NCBI RefSeq assembly: GCF_010015445.1 | Contig: NC_053115.1 | Coordinates: forward strand, 17,919,005-17,983,004 | Length of the DNA: 64,000 nucleotides | Direction of reading: 5' to 3' | Origin: Perca fluviatilis | Taxonomy: Eukaryota > Chordata > Actinopteri > Perciformes > Percidae | In this document: positions 32,168 through 45,915 of the stretch, piece by piece | How positions within the stretch are numbered: position 1 is the stretch's first letter | How the letters are laid out: each line of letters opens with the position of its first letter | Position numbers and translations under genes: made by a program | Notes under the pieces: generated by a model | What the model was told of the DNA's origin: nothing | Database searches by the model: none | What the model saw: the letters and a program-made list of their open reading frames with translations, nothing else

Positions 32168-35100
32168 ATGGAGAGAGCTGTGGTGCAAGTCACCCTCTTT
32201 GGGCTGCTGCTGGTTTTGGCTAGCACACTACCAAACAAGGTAAGGTCACAAAAATTAAAGGACACACTACCGCACTGCAAGGAAACTGAACCTATTGAAA
32301 ATATTGTTGCTGTCGGGCAGAAAACTTGTATCTCCAAATGCCATCATCACTCTCTGTCTGTGGGTTTTACAAATATTTAAACTATGATTCTGTCTGACTT
32401 CTTCTGAAGTAAATAGATCAACAATATGTTTTCATTTTATTAAAGGAAAAAAGGTTTGGACATACAAGCACAACACAGCAACAACATTTAGTGTATCACT
32501 GCTGATTTATTACTTACTTATTTTATGATGTTTGTGCTTAATTATTTTTGTATTTCAGCATCTTTTGGTCAGGTTGAAGGACGTGCAGGCTCTCTCACCC
32601 TCAGTGTTGTATCCGTGTGTGTGTGTGTGTGTGTGTGTTTATTACTCATGTTGTTGGGCTGTAAATCTGTTTACAAAGTGAAAATGGGGGGGCCACAATC
32701 AAGTTAATCATTACATTTCAGGGTTAAGACTTGGTAAAGGTTCAGTAGTATTGGGACACATTGCCATGTGAAAAAACGACGGTTAAAATAATAAGAATGG
32801 GGTGTTTCTGCAATTAGACCAACAAGATTTCACTGATGCCACCCACACTTTTTTGTTTTCCACCATCATCTGAACTTTGGTCAGCTGGTCGTCAGCCAGC
32901 GACATTAACCAAGCCATTTATTTTATTGTGAAATGTGCCTCCTCCTGTATTTGCTCAGGACGACTGGAACATCTACAGCTTTCACATCAACTCCACAGTG
33001 ACCAGTCGTTATGCAACCACGGTCATCACAAGCCGCGTGGCCAATCGCATGGACGACTCAAAGGAAATAGAGTTCCAGGTCCGGATTCCCAAGAACGCCT
33101 TCATCAGTAAATTCAGAATGTATGTGAAGCAAAAACACTTTTTACAGGATTTTGCAAATAAAGATTTCTACAATAAAGCATCATGAAATTAAATCATGGG
33201 CTACTCAGGAGTACGTATATAAACAAAGAATTTTGCTTGTTCTTCTTCAGGTTTATAGATGGCCAATGGTACGATGGTGTTGTGAAACGTAAAGAGAAAG
33301 CTCAGCAGCAGTACACTGAGGCTGTGTCCCGTGGCCAAAGCGCTGGGCTTGTCAGGTACATAGATCAATGGATCAGTTTATTGCCAGGTCTATTAAAGCT
33401 TGTTTTTATTTCGTAATTTTTAGAAGAGCCTTGTGTGTCCTTCAGGATAAAGGAGGAGAAAAAGAATAAAATCTTTGTTTTGTCTGACTTTTCTCAAATG
33501 TTTGCCTTTTTTCTTTTTACATACGGCTAATTTAATGCCTTCAGGTCTTTGAAATTCTTCAAATGAAATAATTTGAGTAGGAAATGTCGCTCTTTAGTTG
33601 AATTACTCACATCTCACATCCACACCATAACCTGTGATGAGAGGTCATAAGTGTCATTGTTCTATTGTAAAGGGGTCAGAAGGAGGACAACTGCTTTAAT
33701 GTATCGTCTCTGTTGCAGTTCTGTAGGGAGGACCCTCGAGGAATTTAAGACCTCTGTGACTGTGGCTGCCCACAAAAAGGTCACCTTTGAACTCACATAT
33801 GAGGAGCTGCTGAAACGCAAGCTTGGCAAGTACGAGCTGCAAATCCACGCTCGACCCATGCAGCCTGTCAAAGACTTCAAGGTGTGTCTTTCCTGTTGGT
33901 TTCTATCCATCTTAAAAAACACTTAATAATCAGAGCTTCAAAGTATTTTATTCTTTTTTATTTATTCTCAATGCCAGGTTGATGTGTACATTAATGAGAA
34001 AGCTGGCATCAATTTCATCGAGGTAAAAGGAGGACTAAGCACCAAAGCCCTGGCTAATGCTATCACCAGAACGCATGCAGACAAACAGGTACATGCAGTA
34101 AGCATTGCTATCTTTGTTCTAAACAATATTTAACTAATATTGGTAATAAAAGAATATCTGTTTGACCACAGTATACATAATGGCCCTGGGCATTCTGTCT
34201 TATTTCTCATCCTTGCGCACATGTCTTAGTTTAATTTATTCATCTTTAAATACTGTATATCTTTATGCACTTTTGCAACAGTTTTCACTTTGTTGTTATT
34301 CCAAACTGCATTTTGTTGTACAAATAGTGCTCAACTCTGTGCCGAGACAACACAGTTGAATCTAATCAAATTAAACAAAATGCAGAGGACTCATATTTTT
34401 GGCCAATGAACCCAGTACATCAATTTCCATATCAAGAGTCTCTAAAACCTGTTTCATCCTGTTTCCAGGCGTGGGTGTATTTCTACCCAACAGAGGACCA
34501 ACAGAAAACATGTGATGGCTGTGGAGAGCAGGGTATGAATGGAGATCTGGTTATTGTTTATGACGTCAACAGGGACACCTCACTTGGAGACATCAAGGTA
34601 AAGCCAGAGTTAATTTCCTGGATGACTCCAGTGGTCTATTAGCATTGTTAAAAATACTGTACTTATTTAAATGGATATCTTCCCCTGTTATCTTAACTTT
34701 CTTCTTCCTCTCTCTAAGACATCAGCTGGATACTTTGTTCATCACTTTGCTCCATCTAGTCTTTCCCGCATACCAAAAAATGTTGTCTTCGTTATTGATC
34801 AAAGTGGCTCAATGAGTGGCAGAAAAATGCAACAGGTACAGCATTTGAAGAGTTAAGTTTGTGACGGATTGTGACTGTAGCATTCAATGTTTTAATGTCA
34901 GTTAATTATGTCTGTGATTCACTTCACAGGAAGCTTTATTAAATACACAATTTAAGAACACGTGAAACAAATAATATTACATGGTTTCTATAAAAGTTCT
35001 AATGTGTGAATGATGTTTTTGCCCAGACCCGAATTGCATTAATCCACATCTTGAACGACCTGGCAGAGGATGACCACTTTGGTCTTATCACTTTTGATAG

Positions 35101-38100
35101 CAGCATTTTTCACTGGAAAAGAGAACTTGTTCAGGCCAACAAGAAAAACCTGGAGAGTGCTAAGACATTTGCACAGAATATTCAAGCTAGAGGAGGTGAG
35201 GTTTTTAATAAATATTTTGTAAAGGTATAAGACTATTTTAGTAATGGCAGTAATGAAACATTGTTTCATTACCATTTCAGCCACAGACATTAACGCAGCA
35301 GTGTTGGAAGGAGCACGTATGCTGAATGCACATCCCAGAGAAGGTTCAGTGTCTATCGTCATACTTCTCACCGATGGAGACCCAACCTCAGGTTACAATA
35401 AAACACACATGCACACAAATGTAAGAACATACTTCAAGAGAGTAATGTAAGACCACTACCACGACACAGTCCATGTATCACTGTGTGAGGGAATTTGAGC
35501 TCAACTTCCCCTTTTAAATCCCATGCTTTGGTTCTTTGCAGGGGAGACAAATCTTGAACAAATACAATCAAATGTCAGAAGGGATATTGCAGACAAGTTC
35601 CCACTCTACTGTCTTGGTTTTGGTCATGATGTCAATTTTGAGTTCCTTGAGAAGATGTCGCTGCAGAACAATGGTGTGGCACGACGGATTTATGAAGACT
35701 CTGATGCTGATTTACAGCTCAAGGTATTTGAATTCACTTGCTCACATTATAAATACTCTGTTTACCATGTGATTTGCTACATTTCCATAGATAAAACTGA
35801 CCCTGATTGGCTGTGGAGAGATAAACATTCATACAGCGTCCATACTGTACCGTATGTCAACAGGGTTTCTATGACGAGGTGGCCACTCCTCTGTTGACAG
35901 ATGTGACAATGATCTATAATGGAGGGACCAATCTAACCCAGACTAACTTCAGCCAGTATTATAATGGCTCTGAGATTGTGGTGGCCGGTCAGATCACTGA
36001 CAACGACATTGAAACCTTCACTCCACAAGTTGTAGCCATTTCGGTAAGGATTGCTCCACCCAGCACATCAACTGTAATCTTCTGAAAGCTTGGTGAAAAC
36101 CCTTGTGTATACTGACATAATAATTAATTTGGACTATGACAGAGGGATAGAAGAGTGACGTTTTCTAACACAAACGCCACCGTGGAGTACACTGGCACAG
36201 ATTTTGACAGCCACGTCCAGAGGGTTTGGGCCTACCTCACAGTCAAACAGCTTCTGGAGAAAGAGTGAGTGTGATGTCGACAGCTGTGGCTCAGGTGGTA
36301 GAGCGATCGTCTACCAATCGGAAGGTCGATGATTTAATCCCTGGCCCTGTAGTCCTATGTCAAAGTGTCCTTGGGCAAGACACTTAACCCCAAATGGGCC
36401 AGGAAAGGCATATAGCGAAAAGACTGCAAACTGCATCGCACCAGATGTGTCTGGATATGGCCAATAAACGCGACTGGATGTCTGATCAATGGACATAGTA
36501 ACGTTACCATCAACAATCATTTCAGCACTAACACAACAAACACAAAAAAATTTCATCAAAAGTAGTGTTAGCTGTTAAATAACTTTATCATACTTTACCG
36601 TCATGTCAAATGTTTGAATTTGTGACCCAGGCTGCTGTTTTCTGGACCTGAGAAGAAGAACGTGAAGAAAGAGGCCTTGGAGCTGTCGCTGAAGTACAGC
36701 TTTGTAACCCCACTTACATCCATGGTGGTCACCAAGCCTCTGGGGGAGAAAACAGATGTGCTCCATAAACCTAAGGAAGGTGGACCAACACAGGCACGGC
36801 CATCTCCTGTAGGGCATCGACCCTCGGCAAGAACAAGAAATGGCAAGACACGTCTTCTGGCACATCCCGGTTCCTTTAGTCGTAAGCAACACAAACGTTA
36901 CCAAAACAAATTCATTAATTACTAATATAATGTATTTCATATAATGTATATAGCCCTACACTGGTTTGGATTATCTCCTGAATTACTTGTTTCTTTCTAA
37001 AAGTAATATTATTTGTTTTAACTGTCTAACTCTCCCATATTTGAAACAATGTGATTCCACTTGAATAAAACCTGATACAGCATGACTTAGAGCAAACTAA
37101 TCTACAACCATGACCATTTCAAAGTAAATTAACAACTTTTCTGTTATCATCTCTTTAGTTTTAACACCACAACATATACCAGGTAAGACATAAATACAAG
37201 GGACACATCTGCAGCATTCTGACATGACTATTTATGAATTACTCATATAATGTATTTCATATAATGTATATAGTCCTACAGCATACACATCGCATTCTTT
37301 GCAGTACAATGCATTGTTTTCATTTTGTAAAAACAGAACTGAGCAGAAAAACTGAGGGTGGAGGACAGTGCAAGCTAATTAAGAAATCATGACTATTTCA
37401 AAGTTATTTAACAACTGTATCACAATGTCATGTTATCATCTTTTTTCCTTTTAACAGCGATGCGTCTTTCTAAAGTTGTTACTAGGGGTCATCTCTCCGG
37501 AGGTATGGGTACACATGTCCACTGTTCTGATATGAATACAAACGTGTATATATTTTGCTCTATAGAGAGATTTTTTCACATTTCTTAAGTGACATGCAAA
37601 ATTTGTAGAAATCTGACTAATGCAAGGTTTACTCAGATACCAAAATGGCGCTAAACTGACCCCTCCCAGTTATAAATTCTCTCAGGGTGGATTATCTCCT
37701 GAATCACTTGTTTATTTCTAAAAGTAATACTATTTGTTTTAACTGTCTAACTCTCCAATATGTGAAACAATGTGAGTCCACTTGAATAAAACCTGATACA
37801 ACATGACTTACAGCAAACTAATCTACAACCATGACCATTTCAAAGTAAATTAACAACTTTTCTGTTATCATCTTTTTCTTTTTAACAGGACCAATGCCAG
37901 ATATACCAGGTAAGCCATAGATACATAGGTACACATCTGCAGCAATCTGACATGACAGATTCATGACTATTAATTAATTACTCATATAATGTATTTCATA
38001 TAATGTATATAGCCCTACAGCATACATATATCATGTGTACTGTACACATTTGCATTCTTTGCAGTACAATGCGTTGTTTTCATTTTGTAAAAAAAGAACT

Positions 38101-41100
38101 GAGCAGAAAAATTGAGGGTGGAGGACGGTGCAAGCTAATTAAGAAATCATGACTATTTCAAAGTTATTTAACAACTGTATCACAATGTCATGTTATCATC
38201 TTTTTTCCTTTTAACAGCGAGGCGTCGTTCTCAAGGTGTTAGTAGTGGTAGTCTCTCCGGAGGTATGGGTACACGTGTCCACTGTTCTGATATGAATACA
38301 CTCGTGTATATATTTTGCTCTATAGAGAGATTTGTTCATATTTCTTGAGTGACATGGAACATTTTTAGAAATCTGACTAAGGCAAGGTTTTCAGATACCA
38401 AAATGGCGCTAAACTGACCCCTCCCAGCTATAAATTCTCTCAGGGTGGATTATCTCCTGAATCACTTGTTTATTTCTAAAAGTAATATTATTTGTTTTAA
38501 CTATCTAACTCTCCCATATGTGAAACAACGTGATTCCACATGTATAATAAAACCTGATACAGCATGACTTACAGCAAACTAATCTACAACCATGACCATT
38601 TCAAAGTAAATTAACAACTTTTCTGTTATCATCTCTTTCTTTTAAACAGGACTAAGGCCAAACATACCAGGTAAGTCATAGATACATTATGTACACATCT
38701 GCAGTAATCTTACATGACAGATTCATGACTATTAATTAATTAATTACTCATATAATGTATATTTACTATATCACAATGTCACGTTATCATCTGTTTTCCT
38801 TTTAACAGCTAGTGATCATAATATAGTTGTTGCAGGTATGGGTACACATGTGCACTGCTCTGATATGACAACTCTCATGTATATATTTTACTGTATATAG
38901 AGATTTGTTCACATGTCTTGAGTGACATCCACAATTTGTTTAAATTTGACTAAGGCAAGGTTTATTCCACATCTGCATTCATGACAACGGTGTAACAGTG
39001 TAATGATCACCTCATGAGTAAATCTTTTGTTCTTCTTAGCTAAATGTATTTCACAAGACACTGCTTAGATCAGGGAAACTTTGGTCCCCTCCTGCAGACT
39101 CACCTGGAGGGGACATTGCAGCCGACCTGTGGTATCACAAATTCTAGTAGTTTGCCAGTTGGTGAAGGCAAGGGGCCATGGCAGTCGCTCTGAGCTGTGA
39201 AATCTTTTGCAAGGATATTGAAGAGATCATGCAAGTAGTATGACAATAATGTGTTGCTCAGCATGTCTTGTGAGGGGTATTGCCATTCAGTCCTTGTACA
39301 ACAGTGCAAGTTTATCAGTACTAGTTTATCAGCATTAACCTTACTGTAATGAACTGTGACAATTCAAAGACATATTCCTTCACAATCATTCATTCTACCC
39401 ATAATTCTTTAGTTGAAGAATTCCTCAAAACCTCACAGACCAACAGTGATCAAGTTGTTTCCATGGTAACTTCATCAGGTAAACTTAATTTTGCAGTTCT
39501 GATCCATCCTTCAAATTCAATATTTGCCAAGAAAAGATGGTTTGCATATGCACATGTGTAAACTGTAACACACATACATGTGTATATAATAAGCCTAAAG
39601 TGATTTGTTGTGGTGTTAAAGAAGGGTTTACTTTTACTAAGAGATTCTAAATAGTAAAATAAGATCATTTGGGTTACACTGAAATATTCTTTGAAATCTT
39701 GAAAGTCTGAGAACATAATGGTACCCATCTTTCATTCTTTATGTGCCACACAAGTACAGGTGTGCTTTTACCTTTTACTGTAAATGTAATTCTCAAATGA
39801 TACATGTTTACTGATCACCACATGATAGTCAAGATTTTGGATAATCATTATCAAACACTCTATAATTAATCTTAAAGGGGTGATATAATGCAAACCCGAG
39901 TTTAGCTTGTCAGGTCGGTGGGTAAAATGGGCATACAGAGAACCTCAAAGTCCCATTGACACCTCTTTCCTATCCAAATCTCACAATTTGAAACTGCTGC
40001 TGAAAACGGGCGAATCCCAACGAAGCTAATAGTTGACGTCAACTCGGTGGCGCTGCTCTGTGTACTTCCACGGGAATTACAAATAAGGAAGTTTGGAAGT
40101 TTTTCAAGGATGTTGAAAACGAACCACTGTTGTAAATGCAGTGTTCCAGACTGTACAGGGAATGCTGACACCACGAGCTGCCGGTCGTGGAGCGCCGTCA
40201 TGTCAGCGGTAGTTGGTGGTCTAGTTACTGGGTAACTGAGAGTGGCAGGCATGTTCCCTGATATTGTTATTATGTTTTCATTTATATTGCAATGTAAATA
40301 ATACACTTAACACTTACAGTAGCCGCCATGCCCCTGCACAAATCTTACGGATTTTGAAAACCAAATGTTGGCAGGTATGAGTTACCTCAGAAAAGGTGAC
40401 TGTGCGCTGGGTACAGAGCAGCGCGAGCTGCTGGTCCAAGTGAGTGCTGTTGGCCATTACATCTTTGCTCCTCAGCTTCCCTCGTTGTAAACCAACCAAT
40501 CAGCGCGCAGGTCATCTAAATATTCATGAGCATACCACAAAAGGGAGAAAACCTCTTGTTTCATTCTAGGGCTATTTCACAGGGTTGCATTAGGGCACAT
40601 AGAACAGCACCCGGGCCATTTTCAGCCCAACCATTGTTACGTACCCTATTCGGAGACCTTAAGGAACAGTGTGAAATACCTTATATAATCATTCTCTCAC
40701 CTCTTTAAGTTAGTTATATTGGTGTTGGAAGCAACAATCATTTTCAGTGTTTCCTTCTGCTGTGTGACTCTGTGTTCCTCTCTAGTTCCTCTTTCCCACA
40801 GGTTTCTGCTAAAAACTGAGAATCTGTCTCTTCCACTCTGCTTTGATGTCACTGGAGATGTTCGCCTTAAACTACTTCACCATCCCAACAGGGGTCAGTA
40901 ATGTTACTCTTTGTGCCATCACAGCTTTTCTTAAATTCCTTTAACAGCCCAGTCAATAGTCGGTTATATAATGTGTATCAACCCATAATTATCCCCTAGT
41001 TTGCAGTGGTGGAAAGTAACTAAGTACATTTAATTAAGTACTATACTTAAGTATAATTTTGAAGTACTTTTATGAGTATGTGTATGTGTACCACCAAAGA

Positions 41101-42604
41101 GATTTTTCCCCTCTTAACTTTATCAGGTTTTTTTTGGTCTAAAGAGGTATAATTATCTAATATTTCACAAAAAAGCAAAGATTAGAGAAAAGACCAAAAA
41201 TATTCATTCAAATTTATGTTTACCAAATTAATAATTTCTTAACATCTTGTGGGCCTGACACCTAGATTGAGTACCACTACTACACTGCTACAGTGGAGTA
41301 CTTATACTTTTGATACTTCAAGTACAATTTGCTGATAATACTTCTGTACTTTTACTTAAGTGGGATTTTGAGTGGAGTATTTTTTATGTTGTTGTACTGG
41401 TAATTCCACTTAAGTGAAGGATCTTTGTACTGTATAAGTGTGGTGTTGAGTTGCATTTTTTCTCTTTTGTATTAGAGCTGTCTGTGAATGGTGAGCTTGA
41501 TACAGTAACGAATGGAGGCTTCAGAAGGATTGTCATCCACTTCAAGACTGACCTTTATGTTGAGGTTGACACCAATGTCATCACTGTACGAGAGGGACAG
41601 ACACTGACACGCCACACTGGACAGGATCTCATCACAGCTGGAAGGTGACTTTGCATTGTAATGGTCCCGACCAAGTAATAGTCAGGCATTAAAAACAGAG
41701 ATTTGTTGTTTTTACTACACCTTTTTGTACTGATTAAACAAACGAGATACATCATGTTAATTAGTGAGCTTTAGAGGTGCTGGTGCAGATTTTGTTACCC
41801 TTGGACAGAGCCTGGCTAGCTGTTTCCTCTGTTTCCAGTCTTTATGCTAAGCTAAGGTAACTGGCTGCTGACTGTAGCTTCATATTTCCTGTACAAACAT
41901 GAGTGGTATCAAACTTATCATCTTACTCTCTACAAGAAAGCCAATCAGCATATTTCCTACAATGTCAAACTTTTCCTTTGAAAAAAGTGCAAACAAGTCC
42001 AAAATTAAGACAAAGTGCATATTTTTCTAGTTTGACAGTGATTAGGCGGAACAAGGAAATAGATGTTGCAGCTGGAGACACACGCATGGTCATCTATATT
42101 CATGAGAAGGATGGTGTGGAATTCCTCTGGCCGGTTTTGAGACAGCAGCCACTGGACAACAACGTTACAGGAATTATAGGTGGCTGAAAATGTTTGATTT
42201 GATATCAGGTCAAAACTGATTAGTGTCAGAAGACAAATATTTTTTGCTGCGTCTCTTGTAGTGGTAGCTTTTCATTGTCATTGCTTTGATTGTCCTCTTT
42301 GTTTCCAGCTCTAAAGCCAGCAGTTTATGAGGAGGTGCAACAAACTCCCTCAACAAAACTTAAGATCAAAGACCAGGAGATTGACGTTACGAGGTATATA
42401 TGTTTGTATGAAAAATAAAGCTGTTAGAGAGTGCTTTGATTATTACTCATATTATACACAAAGATATGACTATTTTTGTCTTTTTCTAGGTCCAATGCTT
42501 TTGACTACAGTATAGTCTCTCCACCAACACTGGACTGCTGGCTCATGTCTGCGGAGTCTGTCCTGCAAAGACGCCTGGATGATTTCATCGTTACTCAACT
42601 TTAA
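32168..42604 (+). CDS. ITIH gene B: inter-alpha-trypsin inhibitor heavy chain (H3/H4-like)
   Basis: Predicted secreted protein of about 915 aa. Core exons: 32168-32239, 32959-33119, 33251-33355, 33719-33881, 33978-34088, 34469-34597, 34719-34835, 35027-35195, 35281-35391, 35542-35723, 35864-36043, 36143-36264, 36631-36881. Linker micro-exons lie at 37159-39478. C-terminal exons: 40786-40893, 41476-41644, 42031-42179, 42309-42393, 42490-42604. All phases agree. Signal peptide, VIT, vWA with [13 protein letters not shown], and the C-terminal domain are arranged as in gene A. Many core exons are almost identical to A and C. Differences from A include DDW for DNW at the VIT start, VVKRKEK for VVKGKEK, GRKM for GKKM after the MIDAS, and AQNIQARGG for ALNIIERGG in the vWA. 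Intron 9 is only about 150 bp because it lacks the transposon nest of gene A. DPHF is absent. Confidence 0.88.
36279..36396 (+). mobile_element. Truncated SINE, intron 12 of ITIH gene B
   Basis: Same 5' junction (GATGTCGACAGCTGTGGCTC) as the SINE at 18729 in gene A, but cut off after CACTTAACCCCAAAT. The shared junction means one ancestral insertion. Confidence 0.8.
37159..39478 (+). CDS. ITIH gene B linker micro-exon array (seven)
   Basis: Exons 37159-37182 (LLTPQHIP), 37458-37502 ([15 protein letters not shown]), 37889-37909 (GPMPDIP), 38218-38262 ([15 protein letters not shown]), 38650-38670 (GLRPNIP), 38809-38835 (ASDHNIVVA), 39413-39478 ([22 protein letters not shown] plus a Gly codon completed across the junction). 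All are open, phase 1-1 and flanked by AG/GT. Two types alternate: A (short, ending xIPG) and B (basic or Ser/Gly-rich, ending SGG). The A-plus-B module repeats with a period of about 590-760 bp, and the introns share blocks such as CCAAAATGGCGCTAAACTGA. The array thus grew by tandem duplication of a two-exon module. Confidence 0.65.
39873..40706. mobile_element. TTAA-flanked MITE in ITIH gene B
   Basis: TTAAAGGGGTGATATAATG at the left end and CATTCTCTCACCTCTTTAA at the right. Orthologous to 25775-26804 of gene A, with internal deletions. Confidence 0.75.
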
Positions 42605-43683
42605 CTGGGAATTATGTTGAATCACTTGCAAAGATTTCATTTTAAAGAAAAAAATGCAAACACTGATTCATCTTGGAACAAACTTTCCACCTGTTACTAA
42701 CAAATAAATAGTATCCCCGATCTTTCGTTGTCTTGTATGAAGTTAACTAGATCATAATGGATTTTTCAGATTGCATCACTGTTTTTTGTTTGGAATAATT
42801 CTTCAATCTTAAAGTGCCCATATTGGAAAAAAACACTTTTCGGGGATTTGGGGTGTTCTTTTGTGTCTCTGGTGCTTCCACATGCATACAAACTTTGAAA
42901 AAATCCATCCATGCTGTTTTGAGTGAGATAACGGTTTCTGAATGTGTCCTGCCTTCAGTCTCGGGTGAGCTGTTCAAAATCGCACGGCTTGTGACGCCAC
43001 AAGCCGAACAAGCTGGCTAGCGGCAAACCGGTAGCTTCGTAGTGTTAGCATTAGCTTGCCAAAGCTAATGCTAACGCTGGCATGCTACCTCGTTCTCAAT
43101 AGCAAAGCACTGCTACAACACACAAGTTCACCATAATCTACAAAGATACTTCTACATGTGCCCCCATTTAGAAGTCTCCCAGCTAATCCTGCCTAGTAAC
43201 TGACCGGTTGGAGAAACAGGCTCTTTTACTGTCTATGGAGCTAGCTAGCTGACATGATCTACATCTGAGCTACTGCACATGTGCGAAAGAAAAAAGAGAA
43301 GAGACAAAAGAGAGAGAGGGGCAAAAAAAAAAACAACAAAAAGACCGTGCGGAATAGGCTGAAAATAAAAAAAAAAAAAAAAAAAAAACATTGCCCACAA
43401 ACTGCTCAATTGTAGTCCAGCATTTACTTCCGTGACAAACGTTTGCCACTTCGTAACACACGTTATAATGCTCGCCTAGCTGCTAGCATGGCACTCCTCA
43501 TACTCTGAAACTGACAAGGTAGCAGTATTTACTGTGCATGTGCAACTCCCAACAAAGATGGTACAGAAGTGAGATGTCTCACTCTGTAGCTAAAACAGAG
43601 AACTCAACACATAGGGTGGAAAGAGGATCTGCAGCAATGTGCAGTACAACAAATATATGGTGTTTTCTGAAAATTAAACCACA

Positions 43684-44858
43684 TATGTGATGATGATGCA
43701 GGAAAGAATAGGACCCAAACGCAGGAAGAGGGCAGGCAGGCAGAATGTTGAACACAAGGATTTATTGGTACAAAAACAGGGAGCAGACCAACAAAAGCGA
43801 TCCAAAAGGCAAACGGCAAACACAAGGAGTCCAAAACTGAGGCAGGTAGGTAAAAGGCAAAGTCCCAAATCCAAAAAGTCCCCAGAGACAAGGACAACAA
43901 AAAACTGCAGGGAAGATTCCAAAAACACACCGACAGGATACAGACAAACAAAGACAAAACGATTTGACAGCAGACAAAGGAAACACAGAGGCTAAATAAA
44001 CTAGGTAATGATCAAACACGGGACAGTTGACACCAGGGCTGGGGAACAGGTGGAGCACATTAGACAATCACACAGGCGGGCAAACACAGGAAGTAAAACC
44101 AGATAAGACAAGAGAGAAAACCAGACTATCAAAATAAAACAGGAAACAGAAATACACAATCCACAGAACACAGTCAAAACAGGATAAACAGAAACACAAA
44201 ATGAACAGGGAAATAAGGAAACCAAAATATACACAATCCAGGATACACAAAACAGGATAAATCTACACAACAGGGAACAGAAATATGCAGAATATACACA
44301 CAAAACAGGAAACAGCAACAGAAACATACAAACTGGCAACAGAAACATCCACAACCACAACAGTACCCCATCCTCAAGGGACGGATCCCAGACGACCCAA
44401 AAAAAATCAACCCTGGGAGGGCGGAGAGGGACAGACGGGGGAATAGTCAAAACTGCAAGAGCAGCTCCCCCCCGGAGAACGAGCAGGTCGGCCAAGGCAG
44501 AGCAGGCGAGGGGGAAGCTGGGCAGGAACCAGGCGGGGCTGGAGCCAGCCAACCAGGCAACAGGAACAGAGGTCGACAGTGTGCCGACAGGACACGAGGG
44601 GCAGGAGTGAGTCTGACCGCCGACAGGGCATGAGGGGCAGGTTTGGGTTTGACCGCCGACAGGGCATGAGGGACAGGAGTCGGCCGAGCCGCCGACAGGA
44701 CACGGGGGACAGGAGTAGGTCGGACCGACAAAGGCGAAGTCTCTGGGGGGCAGGACAAGGGCAAAGTCTCTGGGGCGTTCTCAAGGGCGGTCTCAGGGAT
44801 GCCCTCAGGAGAGCTGGAGACCGGCAAAGTCTCAGGGTTCAGGACAACATAAACCTAT
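43684..44858. mobile_element. Dispersed repeat insertion downstream of ITIH gene B
   Basis: Starts TGTGATGATGATGCAGG and runs through CAAGGATTTATTGGTACAAA and repeated AAACAGGAAACAGAAAC stretches. It sits inside MITE sequence: the uninterrupted flank ACCACATAAACCTATTCTGG is seen downstream of gene A at about 30187. A related insertion lies downstream of gene C (60833-62050). The superfamily is not assigned. Confidence 0.6.
44578..44730. repeat. Minisatellite, unit about 42-45 bp, about 3.5 copies
   Basis: Repeats of GCCGACAGGRCAYGAGGGGC followed by AGGAGTnnGTCTGACC. It lies at the right end of the 43684-44858 element and is missing from the version downstream of gene C. Confidence 0.7.
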
Positions 44859-45915
44859 TCTGGTACAACCTCTAATACAATTATGTCAATTAGCATAATA
44901 TGAGCACTTTAAATAATTTGACGAGAAAATAGTAAATGAAGAATTCAAACACCTCCATGGTCTGCAACACCACGTTAAATTGCTGATTATATGTAACAAA
45001 ACATATAAAGCCAAATTGTCTATTTTCAAACCAATGTTGTCTGTGTTTGCATGACAATTCCTGGCAAAGATGGCAGGTTGGACCCAATATCAACAGTTAA
45101 GGTCACATAAGCAGTTCAATCCGGAGAGACCTCATTTTGAATGAACAATATTTACATTTTTATTGACGTGCACAATAAAATCAATGGGAAAAGTCTTTTT
45201 GTAATTAGACCCCATTGTGACCTCATCGAATTCCCATCATGACATCATCACATTTTAAAGGGGGTCGAGAAGCAGGTATGAGTATTGTAGGCTTCCCCCG
45301 ATGGAGTGTAGACACTGGTGGTGATGTGATGAATGAAGAGGATGCTGAGCTCTGAATGAGAAGAGGAGTGAGCTCTGCTGAGCTCAGACCTGGGAGCTGG
45401 AAATGATGAACTGGAGGTGAAGGGGGAGGAGAAGGGGCACGACGAGTCATGCTTAAATGTGAGCTGACAGCATGGAGAGGAAAACATTTAACCCCCCATT
45501 TGTCCTCGGGACAAATTTGACCCATTTTCAAATATTCAATATCAGACATTTGGGTGTCTTTCAACCAAACTTCCCCAAAATAACAGGCATGGTTCCATAC
45601 AACGCTATTCACAAGTGAAATTAAGGATCAGATCTCTACTTTCATTGAATTTTGGGTGTTTTGTTTAATTTAATAGAATTATCCTGACTAAACGTTGACA
45701 TATCTGTGATTAACTATTAACTTTATTCATCTGATCTTAACTATTAGTCAACATCATTTAGAATTTCTGCTTTTTTCAAACACAAAAATTATAGATAATT
45801 TCATATAAATGACGTTTATTGACCAAGAATTTCAAAAATCAGTGTAAAACTATTGGTAATAAGTTGGTGTAAGTGGTGAATATACTGGTGGTAATGGAAA
45901 AAAAAGTGCATTCAT

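Noticed and set aside
36631..36940. Minus-strand frames opposite the vWA-distal exon of ITIH genes A-C
   Set aside because: Antisense shadows of the [14 protein letters not shown] exon; conserved only because the sense strand is.
44001..44552. 183-codon minus-strand frame rich in Cys, Val and Phe
   Set aside because: It lies entirely in the dispersed repeat with AAACAGGAAACAG runs; the reverse complement of such runs gives long hydrophobic frames. The copy downstream of gene C breaks it differently.
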